Shown piece by piece: positions 44,727-53,857 of a stretch of 64,000 nt of DNA. The DNA is from Rhodanobacteraceae bacterium. Its GTDB lineage: Bacteria; Pseudomonadota; Gammaproteobacteria; Xanthomonadales; Rhodanobacteraceae. The notes below the pieces were generated by a model. That model searched no databases and was not told the DNA's origin. It saw only the letters and a list, made by a program, of their open reading frames with translations. Positions within the stretch are counted from its first letter, which is position 1. Each line of letters opens with the position of its first letter. The stretch covers positions 244,487 through 308,486 of the forward strand of contig SCQU01000010.1 of the NCBI GenBank assembly GCA_004299555.1. Reading direction: 5' to 3'. A program made the translations under genes and the position numbers.

Positions 44727-47700
44727 TTACGGGTGTTCGAATGCCCATGTGTCAGCCAACAATTCCGCCTGCGCGATCACCCGCTCAGTCGCTTCGGGTT
44801 GCTTGTCCGGCGGATATTTGTGGATCGCCAACAGCACCTTGACCATGGCGACCATCCGCGCACGGGCATCCTTGCGGCGTTGCCAGTTGATGGTGGCCGA
44901 TTTCCGCAGCTTGTCGGTCAGCTCCTGCGCCAGCGCCCGCAGCGCCGGATGGCCCAGTTCGCGCACGGCGGATTCATTCTCGGCCAGCGCCTGATAGAAC
45001 GCGAACTCTTCCTCGGTCATGCCATCGGGCGGCTTCGCGGCGTTGATCTCCCTTGCCAGCTTGATCAGTTCCTCGATCACCTCGACCGTCGTCAGCGCAC
45101 GGTTCTGGTAGCGGTTGATGGCTTCTTCCAGGCGCGCGGTGAACTCCTTGCCCTGCAGCGCGTTGCGCCGGCCACGCGCTTTCACCTGATCGGCGATTAA
45201 CCGTTCCAGCAGCTCAGCCGCGAGGTTGCGGGTCGGCAGCTCGCGAATCTGCGCGAGGAATCGCTCGTCCAGCATGCTGATGTCCGGCCGGTCGAGCCCC
45301 AGCGTGTGGTAGATGTCGTTGACGCCATCGACCAGCACGCCTTTGGCGACGAGCTGGCGCAGCGCAGCTTCCTTTTCCAGCCGCGACATCCGCCCGCCGG
45401 CGCGAGTCAGCTTGATCAGCGAGACGCGAACGGCCTGGAAGAACGCGATCTCCTCGCGCACATCCATCGCGTCGCGCCGCGTGCCGGCCAATGCCTGCGC
45501 CTTGGTCAGCTTGGCAACTTCATCGAGGTAACGCTTCACCCCGCGGTTCCGGCCGGAGTCGTCTGGCGTCGGATCAACCGCGATAACGTGTTCCATCGCC
45601 GGCCCCAGCAGCGCCAGCGCACGCTTCGGGTCCTGAAACCCCGCATAGTCGAAACCCGCGAAAAACTCCTTGCGAATCACGTCCAGCGTGTCCATCAGGA
45701 TCGCCAGCGCCTGACCTGACGTGTCCACCGGTTCGCGGTCGTGGCCAGCATCACGGGTGTATTGCTTGATGGCCTTCTTGAGTTCCTCGCCGATGCCGAT
45801 GTAATCCACCACCAGCCCGCCCGGCTTGTCTTCCCACACGCGGTTGGTGCGCGCGATCGCCTGCATCAGGCCGTGGCCCTGCATCGGCTTGTCGAGGTAC
45901 AGCGTGTTGACCGGCGGCGCGTCGAAGCCGGTCAGCCACATGTCGCGCACGATCACCAATTCCAGCGGATCGGCCGCGTCCTTGAAGCGCTTTTCCAGCA
46001 ACTTGCGCCCGGCCTTGTCGGTGCGGTGCGGCTGGAAGTGCGCAGGGTCGGACGAGCTGCTGGTCATCACCACCTTGATGCGGCCCTTGTTGGGATCGTC
46101 ACCGCCCCAGTCCGGCCGCAGCTTGATGATTTCTTCGTACAGCCGAACGGCGGCCTCACGCGACACCGCAACGATCATGGCCTTGCCGGCCAGCGACTCC
46201 TTGCGCGCTTCCCAGTGCTTGACGAGATCAGCTGCCAGCGTCGCCAAGCGACCGTCTGACATCGCCAGTGCTTCCAACCGCGTGTGCCGGCTGGCCGTGC
46301 GGCTTTGCTCCGTCTCGTCCTCGTCTTCGGTGACTTCAAGAAACTCATCGACCAGCGACTGCTTCTCGGCCTCGTTGAAGCGCAGCTCGATGATCCGCGA
46401 CTCGTAGCTCACCGGTACCACGGCGCCGTCCGCCTGCGCCGCCAGCATGTCGTACACATCGACGTAGCTGCCGAACACCGCCTCGGTATCGCGATCGTCC
46501 ATACTGATCGGCGTGCCCGTCATGCCCAAGTAGATCGCGTTCGGCAGCGCATCACGCATGTACTTGGCCAGGCCGTACTTGGTTTGGCCAGATTTCGTAT
46601 CCAGCTCGGCCTTGAAGCCGTACTGCGTGCGGTGCGCCTCGTCGGCGATCACGACTACGTTGGAACGCTCGCACAGCACCGGCACCGTGGTTTCACCCGG
46701 CTCCGGCGCAAACTTGTTGATGGTGGTGAAGTAGATGCCACCCGCTTCCGCCGATGACAACCGGGCCTTCAGGTCGGCCCGGCTTTCGGCTTGCTCCGGT
46801 GTCGCGCGCAGGGACCAGCGGCAGTCGGAAAACGTCTCGTAGAGTTGCCCATCCAGATCGTTGCGGTCCGTCACCAGTACCACGGTCGGGTTGCGAAACT
46901 CCGGCCGGTCACGCAGCGCCATCACGTAGAACAGCGCCAGCAGCGACTTGCCCGAGCCCTGGGTAAACCAGATCACGCCACCCTTGCCGTCCTTGCGATG
47001 CACCAGCGCAGCGATCGCGCGCTCCACCGCCTTCACGACGCCGTGGTACTGGTGCCATTGCGCGATGATCTTGAAGCTGGCGCCGCCGTCCATCCCGCCA
47101 TACGCCACGAAGCCGCGAAAAAACCGCAGCAGCGTCCCTGGTTCCAGCAAACCGCGCACCAGCACTTCCAGTTCCAACTGGGCATTGCCTACCTTCTTGC
47201 CATCCAACAGCCGCCAACGCGAGTGCCACGCAAAGTCGGCAGTCAGCGAGCCGTAGCGCGCCACCGTGCCATCGGAGATCACGTTCAGCAGGTTGAACCA
47301 GAAGACTTGCGGAATATCGGTCTTGTAGTTCTGGATCTGGGTGTAGGCCGCATCGATGTCCGCATTGGGATCGGCAGGATTCTTGAGTTCGACCACAACC
47401 AACGGCAGGCCGTTGACGAACAACACGATGTCGGGTCGGCGCAGTTTCTTGCCGTCGATGGTGAACTGGTTGACCGCCAGCAAGTCGTCACCGCCATCCG
47501 CGCCGATCACCGGCACGCGCAGCACCTCGCGCCGGCCGTCCGCCGCCGTACGGTCCAGCGGCACACCATTGCGCAGCCAGTCGTATATCTCGCGATTGCC
47601 ATCCACCAGCGACTGCGAGCCGTAACTCGCCACCTTCGCGACGACCTGATCAACTTGATCGGCCGGCAGCACCGGATTCAGGCGCACCACCGCCTCGCGC

Positions 47701-47843
47701 AACCGTGGCGCCAGCACCACCTCACTGAAACGCTCGCGGCACACCTGCGCGCCGCCCGGCGATATGTCGTCGCCGTGCGCTACAGACCAGCCCGTGCTGG
47801 CCAGCCAGTCGAGGCAGGTTTCCTCAAGGTGGCTTTCGTTCAC
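44727..47843 (-). CDS. hsdR: Type I restriction endonuclease subunit HsdR
   Basis: 1038 residues from a GTG at 47843 preceded by GGGGGAG. The N-terminal nuclease domain shows the PD-(D/E)xK site (Asp138 in RRPDIVLF, Glu152 and Lys154 in VVVELKNP). Two RecA-like translocase domains follow with Walker A TQGSGKS, the DEAH box (IADEAHRTQ) and motif VI-type QAIARTNRVW. The C-terminal helical part binds the methylase complex. It cleaves DNA after ATP-driven translocation when sites are unmethylated. 213 bases separate it from the Abi gene, where a second promoter could lie. Confidence 0.95.
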   Translation of the reverse strand: MNESHLEETCLDWLASTGWSVAHGDDISPGGAQVCRERFSEVVLAPRLREAVVRLNPVLPADQVDQVVAKVASYGSQSLVDGNREIYDWLRNGVPLDRTAADGRREVLRVPVIGADGGDDLLAVNQFTIDGKKLRRPDIVLFVNGLPLVVVELKNPADPNADIDAAYTQIQNYKTDIPQVFWFNLLNVISDGTVARYGSLTADFAWHSRWRLLDGKKVGNAQLELEVLVRGLLEPGTLLRFFRGFVAYGGMDGGASFKIIAQWHQYHGVVKAVERAIAALVHRKDGKGGVIWFTQGSGKSLLALFYVMALRDRPEFRNPTVVLVTDRNDLDGQLYETFSDCRWSLRATPEQAESRADLKARLSSAEAGGIYFTTINKFAPEPGETTVPVLCERSNVVVIADEAHRTQYGFKAELDTKSGQTKYGLAKYMRDALPNAIYLGMTGTPISMDDRDTEAVFGSYVDVYDMLAAQADGAVVPVSYESRIIELRFNEAEKQSLVDEFLEVTEDEDETEQSRTASRHTRLEALAMSDGRLATLAADLVKHWEARKESLAGKAMIVAVSREAAVRLYEEIIKLRPDWGGDDPNKGRIKVVMTSSSSDPAHFQPHRTDKAGRKLLEKRFKDAADPLELVIVRDMWLTGFDAPPVNTLYLDKPMQGHGLMQAIARTNRVWEDKPGGLVVDYIGIGEELKKAIKQYTRDAGHDREPVDTSGQALAILMDTLDVIRKEFFAGFDYAGFQDPKRALALLGPAMEHVIAVDPTPDDSGRNRGVKRYLDEVAKLTKAQALAGTRRDAMDVREEIAFFQAVRVSLIKLTRAGGRMSRLEKEAALRQLVAKGVLVDGVNDIYHTLGLDRPDISMLDERFLAQIRELPTRNLAAELLERLIADQVKARGRRNALQGKEFTARLEEAINRYQNRALTTVEVIEELIKLAREINAAKPPDGMTEEEFAFYQALAENESAVRELGHPALRALAQELTDKLRKSATINWQRRKDARARMVAMVKVLLAIHKYPPDKQPEATERVIAQAELLADTWAFEHP

Positions 47844-48057
47844 TACGCTCCCCCTGAACCACACACAGCTCGATCCTCAAAACGCACGGCACCGTCAGTA
47901 GGCCGCCGCGGGTCACCCTGCACCCCGGCAGAATATCGGAGCTGCCTGAGCGCATAGGCTGAACCGGCCATGCCGGCGTGGTTGCGAATTGCCACGAAAC
48001 CACTACTATAAGCCCCGATATGACCGGCGCCTCTGCACTCTGTGCAAGCGTCGGTTT

Positions 48058-49020
48058 TCATTTGTGGGCCCACAGGTCCCACTGATCCCAGCCTTCGCTG
48101 AACCCGATGTCGCGCAGCGACACGGCCTCTGCTGGCAGCGCGGGGAATTCCTCCTTCAGTAGCGCGCGGAACCGCTGGCCCCAACTCGAATTCGGGCAGA
48201 TGGTGCGCAGCAGCTGTTGCATGATGCAGAAATAGAGGAACGGCCGGGCATTCGGCATCTCCGGCCAGCCCGCCGGTACCGGCGCCACTTCCAGCACGTT
48301 GGTGTTCCACATGCGCGCGTGGTGCGCAGCCAGGTTACGCATGAAGTTCAGGCTTCGCAGCCACTTGGCGAAAGTCTTGCCATCCGGCGCTCCATGCCTG
48401 GCGGCGATGACATTCTGGTCTTCAAATCGCATTCCCGAGAAAAACCGCGACAGCAGGCCGAAGTCCCAAACTCCAATGGCCACCCAGATCGGCAGCTTGC
48501 CGTCGTAGGTTTCGAGGTGGTGTTTGACGAACGCCAACTGACGCGAACGATGCACCAGCACCTGGTATTTTTCCAGCCAAACCGCATGGCCGGTTCGACC
48601 TGCGTCAGGCCCGTGGCGCATCGGTTTTTTAGTGAAGTTGCCATCCAGGCAATCGGGGTTTTCGTGTGCGCATGGGTCGCGCTTGCCGAGCAGGTACGCC
48701 ACATCCACCCGCACCGCCATCTCGATGCGCTCCAATGCGTCCATGGCCAACAGGCGCAGCTTCTTGTCGAAAACGTAAAGCTTCACCACGTCCTCGAAAC
48801 GGCTGCCCGGCACGAACTCATCGTGTCGAACCGGTTTGCCGTCGCGCTCAGACGCAGCTTGGTCAATGGCGCGCAGCGGGTACCAGTAACCACTGAGCCG
48901 GTAATAGCCGATGCGCCGCAGGTAACTGAGCGCCGCATCGTCGTCGTCCACCACCAAGCCGCGTTGCTTCAGCCGCTGGAGCTGTTCATCCATCGACTTC
49001 CATGTCTTCAGCGCGGTCAC
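48058..49020 (-). CDS. Abi-family (AbiD/F-like) abortive-infection protein
   Basis: 320 residues. The family start LRRIGYYRLSGYWYPLR (residues 35-50) and the HEPN-type motif RNLAAH (Arg228 to His233, R-x4-H) inside FMRNLAAHHARMWN are intact. Abi_2 proteins such as AbiD and AbiF confer phage resistance in lactococci; the HEPN motif suggests RNase activity or regulation of it. It starts in the stop codon of the DUF262 gene (four-base overlap), so it is coupled to that gene inside the restriction operon. Confidence 0.9.
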   Translation of the reverse strand: MTALKTWKSMDEQLQRLKQRGLVVDDDDAALSYLRRIGYYRLSGYWYPLRAIDQAASERDGKPVRHDEFVPGSRFEDVVKLYVFDKKLRLLAMDALERIEMAVRVDVAYLLGKRDPCAHENPDCLDGNFTKKPMRHGPDAGRTGHAVWLEKYQVLVHRSRQLAFVKHHLETYDGKLPIWVAIGVWDFGLLSRFFSGMRFEDQNVIAARHGAPDGKTFAKWLRSLNFMRNLAAHHARMWNTNVLEVAPVPAGWPEMPNARPFLYFCIMQQLLRTICPNSSWGQRFRALLKEEFPALPAEAVSLRDIGFSEGWDQWDLWAHK

Positions 49021-50873
49021 GCCGGCAGCCCTTCCGCACGGCCAAACGCCAAGCCAAGCGTCGGGATGTCTCCTTGTGCAAGTTGCCCCGCGGTACGCGC
49101 TACGCGCTTGGCCCGGCGCTCAAGAAAGCGCTCAAAGTCCGGCCCCAGCTTTTGCGCCAGCGCCGCACCCTTCAATGGTTGTCCGTCGGTGCCCACATAG
49201 TGGGCCGCCGCAAGTTCCTTATAGTCGAGTAGGTGCGTTTCGAAGCGCTGGCCGACTTCAGCCTCGCTGGACCACTGAACGCGATCCTTGATGTACTCCA
49301 GAGGATCCTTGCGGCCAATCTTGCGATTGGTCTTCCAAGTGATCAGCGCGCAATTCAACGCGAGATAGCTTTCGATGTCCGCGTCCTGCAACAGCGCATC
49401 GGGGAAAACGTGGTGGTACTCGCGGGTTTGCAGTGACTGGTACGACGCCGGCAGACCGTCGGCGAAATCCCAACCGCCGAAATACAGCGTGGTCGCCAGC
49501 ACCGCGCGGGCCATACGGTCCGAGCCCTTGGGCCAGCCAACCCGCATCAGTTGTTCGCCGGTTGGCAACGGGTACTCAACCCGATTCATCACCGGCACGC
49601 TGGCGTAGTCTTTGGCAGTGGCGGCCACAGCGGAACCGTTGAGCAGCTCAACCAGCCGCTTGTAATCCTGCAGCGCGCGCGTGCTGACGGCGCCTTCGTA
49701 GCGGGTCGTGAAAAACGCCGACCACACATAGGCGCGCAACAACCGTTCGGCCTGGCCCGCCAGGTCGCCATCGACGGGCACCTGCGTCAGGCACGCGGCC
49801 ACCACGGGAAATACGACATTGGTTGGCAGCCGCGCGGCGTCGTACACATGCTGCCGCGCAAGAAAGTCCGCCGCCCGGGCGATGGCGTTTTCCATCCCGG
49901 TCCAATTCTGGACCAGCGCCTGCTTGTCCATGGCCGCGATGCCGGACTGGTTCGGAGGTTGCCCCTGTACCAACGCGGCAGTCTGCAATATCGGTGATGA
50001 CAGATCGCCGTAGCGGGTTGCCTGTGGGTAGGTTTCTTCCAGGTGTTCCTGGTGATCGTGCAACGATTCGCCGGTCTCGCCCTCGACCTTGGCCACCGTC
50101 AGGTCGAACATCGACAACGGCTTGCTGTTGGTGTTCATGTTCACGAACACCTGCAACGCCACGTCCGCGTCGGTGGCCGCCGGCAAAGCCAGATACGGCA
50201 GATTGAAATGCGCCACCCGCTCGCGGAGCGCGGTAAGCGTGCCACGCAACTGTTCGCGCCTCGTGGTCAGCTCCTTGAACCGGCGCATCGCATCGGGCGC
50301 GTCATCGGCGGGCTCCAGGTGGGCGGTGGCATCCGCGATCCAGTGGCTGATTTCAGCACTCACGTCCTCGGGGCGCAGCAGTTCCAGGGGTACCAGCCCG
50401 CGGTCGAGACACCCTTTCGGCGAATCGGCCCATACCGGCCTGCGGTTGCCCTTGTGCTCCCAGCGGCCCTGATAGGTGATGCAGACTTCCTTTGCCTCGC
50501 GACTTTCTTCGCCGCGCGGATCAAATTCCGGGAAGTAAACGAAGTACTTTTCACCCTCGTAGTTGTTGTGCATGGATCGCCACAGCGCGGTCAGGCGCTG
50601 CTGGCCATCCAGCAGGTGCTCGGTCACCCGCGTGCCGGGTTCCGGCGCCGTCTTGACGTAGCGCGAGATGAATTTCTCGCCATCACCGACCTCCAGCAAC
50701 AGTGTCACACCCACTGGCAGATTCTGGATGACGGTATTCAAGAAACCAACAATGCGGCCGCGATCCCACGCCTCGAAGCGCTGAAAGCGCGGCAACTTGA
50801 GCTGGCCGGTGCGGATACGCTCGTACCAGTCGCTCAGTTGACGGTCGCGCGCACTGCTGGATTGTTGAAGCAT
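49017..50873 (-). CDS. DUF262/DUF1524 protein (GmrS/GmrD fusion-like)
   Basis: 618 residues from an ATG at 50873; an in-frame TTG lies two codons upstream. The ParB-like DUF262 nucleotidase motif DGQQR is at residues 89-93. A DUF1524-type HNH motif lies near 484-516 (REYHHVFPDALL, later NRKIGRKDP). This is the layout of type IV modification-dependent nucleases (GmrSD, BrxU), which hydrolyse NTP and cut modified phage DNA. It is the fourth gene of the operon: 123 bases after the reverse transcriptase gene and overlapping the Abi gene by four bases. Confidence 0.88.
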   Translation of the reverse strand: MLQQSSSARDRQLSDWYERIRTGQLKLPRFQRFEAWDRGRIVGFLNTVIQNLPVGVTLLLEVGDGEKFISRYVKTAPEPGTRVTEHLLDGQQRLTALWRSMHNNYEGEKYFVYFPEFDPRGEESREAKEVCITYQGRWEHKGNRRPVWADSPKGCLDRGLVPLELLRPEDVSAEISHWIADATAHLEPADDAPDAMRRFKELTTRREQLRGTLTALRERVAHFNLPYLALPAATDADVALQVFVNMNTNSKPLSMFDLTVAKVEGETGESLHDHQEHLEETYPQATRYGDLSSPILQTAALVQGQPPNQSGIAAMDKQALVQNWTGMENAIARAADFLARQHVYDAARLPTNVVFPVVAACLTQVPVDGDLAGQAERLLRAYVWSAFFTTRYEGAVSTRALQDYKRLVELLNGSAVAATAKDYASVPVMNRVEYPLPTGEQLMRVGWPKGSDRMARAVLATTLYFGGWDFADGLPASYQSLQTREYHHVFPDALLQDADIESYLALNCALITWKTNRKIGRKDPLEYIKDRVQWSSEAEVGQRFETHLLDYKELAAAHYVGTDGQPLKGAALAQKLGPDFERFLERRAKRVARTAGQLAQGDIPTLGLAFGRAEGLPA

Positions 50874-50996
50874 GATCAAGGGTGAAGCCCCCTGTAGATG
50901 TTAAATGCAACAGAAGCTGGCAAGCCAGTAAAGATAAGTATCGTCACCGCGGCTTTTGATCGGCCCCGTCGAGGTGGTCGCGATGTGGCCCGATGA
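50874..50996 (-). other. Gap between reverse transcriptase and DUF262 genes
   Basis: 123 bases, the only sizeable gap in the 5' half of the operon. It contains a small perfect palindrome CTGGCAAGCCAG (50917-50928) and AT-rich sequence. It could hold a promoter, a non-coding RNA for the reverse transcriptase, or only spacer. No open frame. Confidence 0.3.
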
Positions 50997-52505
50997 TCAT
51001 GGGTATTCGAACACACTGAACTCAGCGCGCCGAACCAATGGCCGGGTCGCGTCTAAGCGCTTCCTGTCAATCACGCGGCTTGCATCAACGATACGCTGTA
51101 GCTTGCGATCCGTAATCCAACTGTCGTTCCACAGGGCGACATCTTCCCCTTCGACGAGCCGGCACAAGGGCTCGTCATACGCGACGTCGGGCGTGATCGG
51201 GTGACTGATGCGCTGTAGCCACACTTCAAGGTGTCCATTGTTCGGCACCCGATCGAGGCGACCCCGAATACGTTCCAGAACAGCGAGCTTCTTCGCTGCC
51301 GGAAGCGCGGAAAGCAACTTGCTGACAATGGCTGCGCATGTAGGAAAACAGCGCGGGCTGCTCGCACCGATATCCACCGCCATGCTCATCATCGGCATGG
51401 GATCCTCGATTCGCGGTTGCTTCGGAAGCCGCCTGTAGAAGTCGGTGAGGGATGCGACAAGGCTGCCAGCGTTCGGGTGTTCTCTCCCGTGAGCATGGAT
51501 CAGCAACAGGTGCTTTTGCAGGTTCTTGTCGTATTGGTTGCCTCGTAGCCAAGCAAGCTTGTCGCGCTTGACCGAACTTGCGATCACCGCCTGCGCGCCA
51601 GTCGTCTTCGGCGCATTCAGTTTCATCCCAAGGCCCTGCAGTACCTCACTCAACGCCCTGAGGATCAAATCACCTGCTTGCGAGTCATTCACAAAGATCC
51701 GGTAGTCATCGCGATACCGGAGTATCCGGAAATCGCTGACACGAGCCTTCGCTAAACGTTGACCCAGCTTGAAATCCGCGTAGCCAAGAACTATCTCCGC
51801 AAGAAAATCCATTAGCACGGAGCCCTGCGGAATCCCATTCGTCTGGCCCTGCTGCATGTCCTGTAGTCGTCGGTCAACCACATTGCCGAGCAACGTGTGG
51901 TCACGCTGATTGGCCTTCGCAACGCTCTTCCCATGAATCGACCACGCGATCGAATGCGTATAGATCGATGGATAGCAATCGGTCACATCGGTCTGCAGGA
52001 CGTACTCGAAGTCAAGGGCCAGCTCAATAGACGCCTGCTCAACCCCTTGCCACCATCTCAGAATCTGCGCGGCCCGGTTCGATCGCTTGGTTCGCGACTG
52101 CTGTGGGATGCTCAAGCAATCGACGTTCGAGACGGCAGAGAATTTTTTGAATCTCGCCCTCAGCTGTGCCCACGCGTCCGGCTCCGTCATGACGTTCACG
52201 AGGTCCACATACATTGCAGGGTGGATCAGTCGAAATGGGCGCCACGCGTAGCGCCCATCCTTGTTCGAGTAGATGGTGTAGTTGACGTTGTCGCACTCAC
52301 GTGGCTTGGACGATAGCGATGACAGGTCGCGACGTGCGAGGTAAGTCGCCACATCCGTGAGCACCGGCGCAAAATCGAAGTACGGCGGCAAATCAAGGCT
52401 GAAATAGCTTCCCGGCTGCAGAAAGAATGCCCGTGCTTGCCTGGCTGACAAGTCCAGTACAGAACGTGCAGCGGGGGCCGTCCGCTTTGTCGTGGATTTC
52501 GCCAT
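50997..52505 (-). CDS. Reverse transcriptase of the Abi/unknown-group type, inside the hsd operon
   Basis: 502 residues; the ATG at 52505 shares a base with the hsdS stop (TGATG). Polymerase motifs are intact: motif A LQTDVTDCYPSIYTHSI (Asp173), motif B GIPQGSVLMDFLAEIVL, motif C FRILRYRDDYRIF (YRDD at 264-267), and GLGMKLNAPKTTG as motif D. The C-terminal 180 residues are helical with no maturase, integrase or Cas1 domain. That fits defence-associated (DRT/Abi) reverse transcriptases more than retrons or group II introns. The exact subgroup cannot be decided by eye. Position between hsdS and a nuclease gene makes a defence role very likely. Confidence 0.85.
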   Translation of the reverse strand: MAKSTTKRTAPAARSVLDLSARQARAFFLQPGSYFSLDLPPYFDFAPVLTDVATYLARRDLSSLSSKPRECDNVNYTIYSNKDGRYAWRPFRLIHPAMYVDLVNVMTEPDAWAQLRARFKKFSAVSNVDCLSIPQQSRTKRSNRAAQILRWWQGVEQASIELALDFEYVLQTDVTDCYPSIYTHSIAWSIHGKSVAKANQRDHTLLGNVVDRRLQDMQQGQTNGIPQGSVLMDFLAEIVLGYADFKLGQRLAKARVSDFRILRYRDDYRIFVNDSQAGDLILRALSEVLQGLGMKLNAPKTTGAQAVIASSVKRDKLAWLRGNQYDKNLQKHLLLIHAHGREHPNAGSLVASLTDFYRRLPKQPRIEDPMPMMSMAVDIGASSPRCFPTCAAIVSKLLSALPAAKKLAVLERIRGRLDRVPNNGHLEVWLQRISHPITPDVAYDEPLCRLVEGEDVALWNDSWITDRKLQRIVDASRVIDRKRLDATRPLVRRAEFSVFEYP

Positions 52506-53857
52506 CAACCAAGCTCCGGAACGGCGACAGACGCTGCGTCCGGCAGGCGCAGCTTGCCGGAGATCAGGCGGGGGAGCAGGGCGTCGCGGAGTTGAACGAG
52601 CGAGCCAGCTTGCCTCTGTTGATTTTGAATCTGCTCGAACAATGGCCCAACGCTTCTATCAAATGCGTTTGCCAGCTCGTCGCCGGGATTCGTCATCGGT
52701 AGTTGTCTGATCGCTTTCGAGTTCGTAGCCGTTGCGATGGAGGATGTGCTATCCAGGGAACCCATGTCGAACGACTTCAGATAGCAGTAGAGGAACGTTT
52801 GAGGCGGCGAGCCGGCCTTCGACTTGAAGTGCGCAATCGCCTCGTTGGTCGTCATCTCGCGGTCGGTGATCGCAACTCTGCCCACCGTCAACTTGAAGCT
52901 CATCAGTACCGTTCCGGCGGGCACCATCCGAACGTGGAACCGATCGATGGCGTCACGAGTCAAGAACTCGGACGTGTATGCAATGAAGCAGCCCGAGTCA
53001 CCCATGTCGCGGATCGAAGCCCAAGGCACGTCGCTGAGATCGGCGGTAAACCACTGGCGTTCCTTACGCGGCGGCGTTTTCCCGATCCCCACATCAAAGG
53101 CGTCTCCAGCGTTTACCCAACGCCATCCCTTCGGGATCGGGCCGAGTTCGGAATCCTCGAATTCGCAGGGAAACAGCGCGGCGGTGGCGGCGTCCATACC
53201 GACGGGCTCGCGGCCTTCGGCCTTGGCGTGGACGGGGTCGAAGTCCACGAACCACGACTTGAACAGGGTTTGGGCGATGGCTTCCAGCGTGGCATTGGTG
53301 GCGCGCAGGTTGTCGATGCGGTCGTCGAGTGTAGATAGGAATCCGCCAAGTTCGCGCTGAACATCCATCGCCGGCATCGGGATGGCAAGGCCAGAGATAA
53401 TGCCCGTATTCAAGTTCGGCATGACAGCCCCGACTGCATTTGTGCGTAGCCAGTTGAACGCCTCACCCGTAGCGAGGAACGCAACCAGAAACTGCGAGTC
53501 CACTATTTCTTGATCGACGCGCAACAGAATCGCGCCAGTTCCACAGAGCGCGCCATCGAAAGATTGATCGATCCGCGCCGCCAGGCCAGTTGCTTGAATC
53601 CCTCGGCGTGCAAACAGGATGTCACCAACCCGCAACCTGTGGCGCGCGAGTTCTGCTGCCTTGCTGGAACTAACCATCGGCAACTCAACGTCAGCGCGAA
53701 TCCTGCCGCGGCCAATCGCTTCCGTCGGGATGACAGGCGTCCCTGAGGCGACATAGTCCTCTTTGTGCAACTGGGAGCCGAACGGCCCCGTTTGTAATTG
53801 GAGGGCACCGGAGGTGGCAAGCTCCCCGATCAGCCGAGTGGGAAACCTACATCCCAT
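52505..53857 (-). CDS. hsdS: Type I specificity subunit HsdS
   Basis: 450 residues from an ATG at 53857, 11 bases inside the hsdM end. Two target-recognition domains (residues about 10-180 and 240-400) are separated by helical conserved regions (STLDDRIDNLRATNATLEAI and, at the C-terminus, QNQQRQAGSLVQLRDALLPR). GPIPKGWRW marks the start of the second recognition domain. It fixes the two-part DNA target of the methylase and nuclease. No second hsdS or inverted repeat that would allow shuffling is seen. Confidence 0.94.
   Translation of the reverse strand: MGCRFPTRLIGELATSGALQLQTGPFGSQLHKEDYVASGTPVIPTEAIGRGRIRADVELPMVSSSKAAELARHRLRVGDILFARRGIQATGLAARIDQSFDGALCGTGAILLRVDQEIVDSQFLVAFLATGEAFNWLRTNAVGAVMPNLNTGIISGLAIPMPAMDVQRELGGFLSTLDDRIDNLRATNATLEAIAQTLFKSWFVDFDPVHAKAEGREPVGMDAATAALFPCEFEDSELGPIPKGWRWVNAGDAFDVGIGKTPPRKERQWFTADLSDVPWASIRDMGDSGCFIAYTSEFLTRDAIDRFHVRMVPAGTVLMSFKLTVGRVAITDREMTTNEAIAHFKSKAGSPPQTFLYCYLKSFDMGSLDSTSSIATATNSKAIRQLPMTNPGDELANAFDRSVGPLFEQIQNQQRQAGSLVQLRDALLPRLISGKLRLPDAASVAVPELG

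Noticed and set aside
46791..47957. 388-codon open frame antisense to hsdR
   Set aside because: Shadow frame, His/Arg-rich, no domain; hsdR is certain here.
50997..52505. Retron or group II intron
   Set aside because: The start overlaps hsdS, leaving no msr-msd RNA upstream, and there is no maturase or HNH domain on the protein.
52505..53857. Phase-variable shuffling of hsdS
   Set aside because: No second hsdS copy, partial recognition domain or inverted repeat was seen nearby, although a serine recombinase is present.
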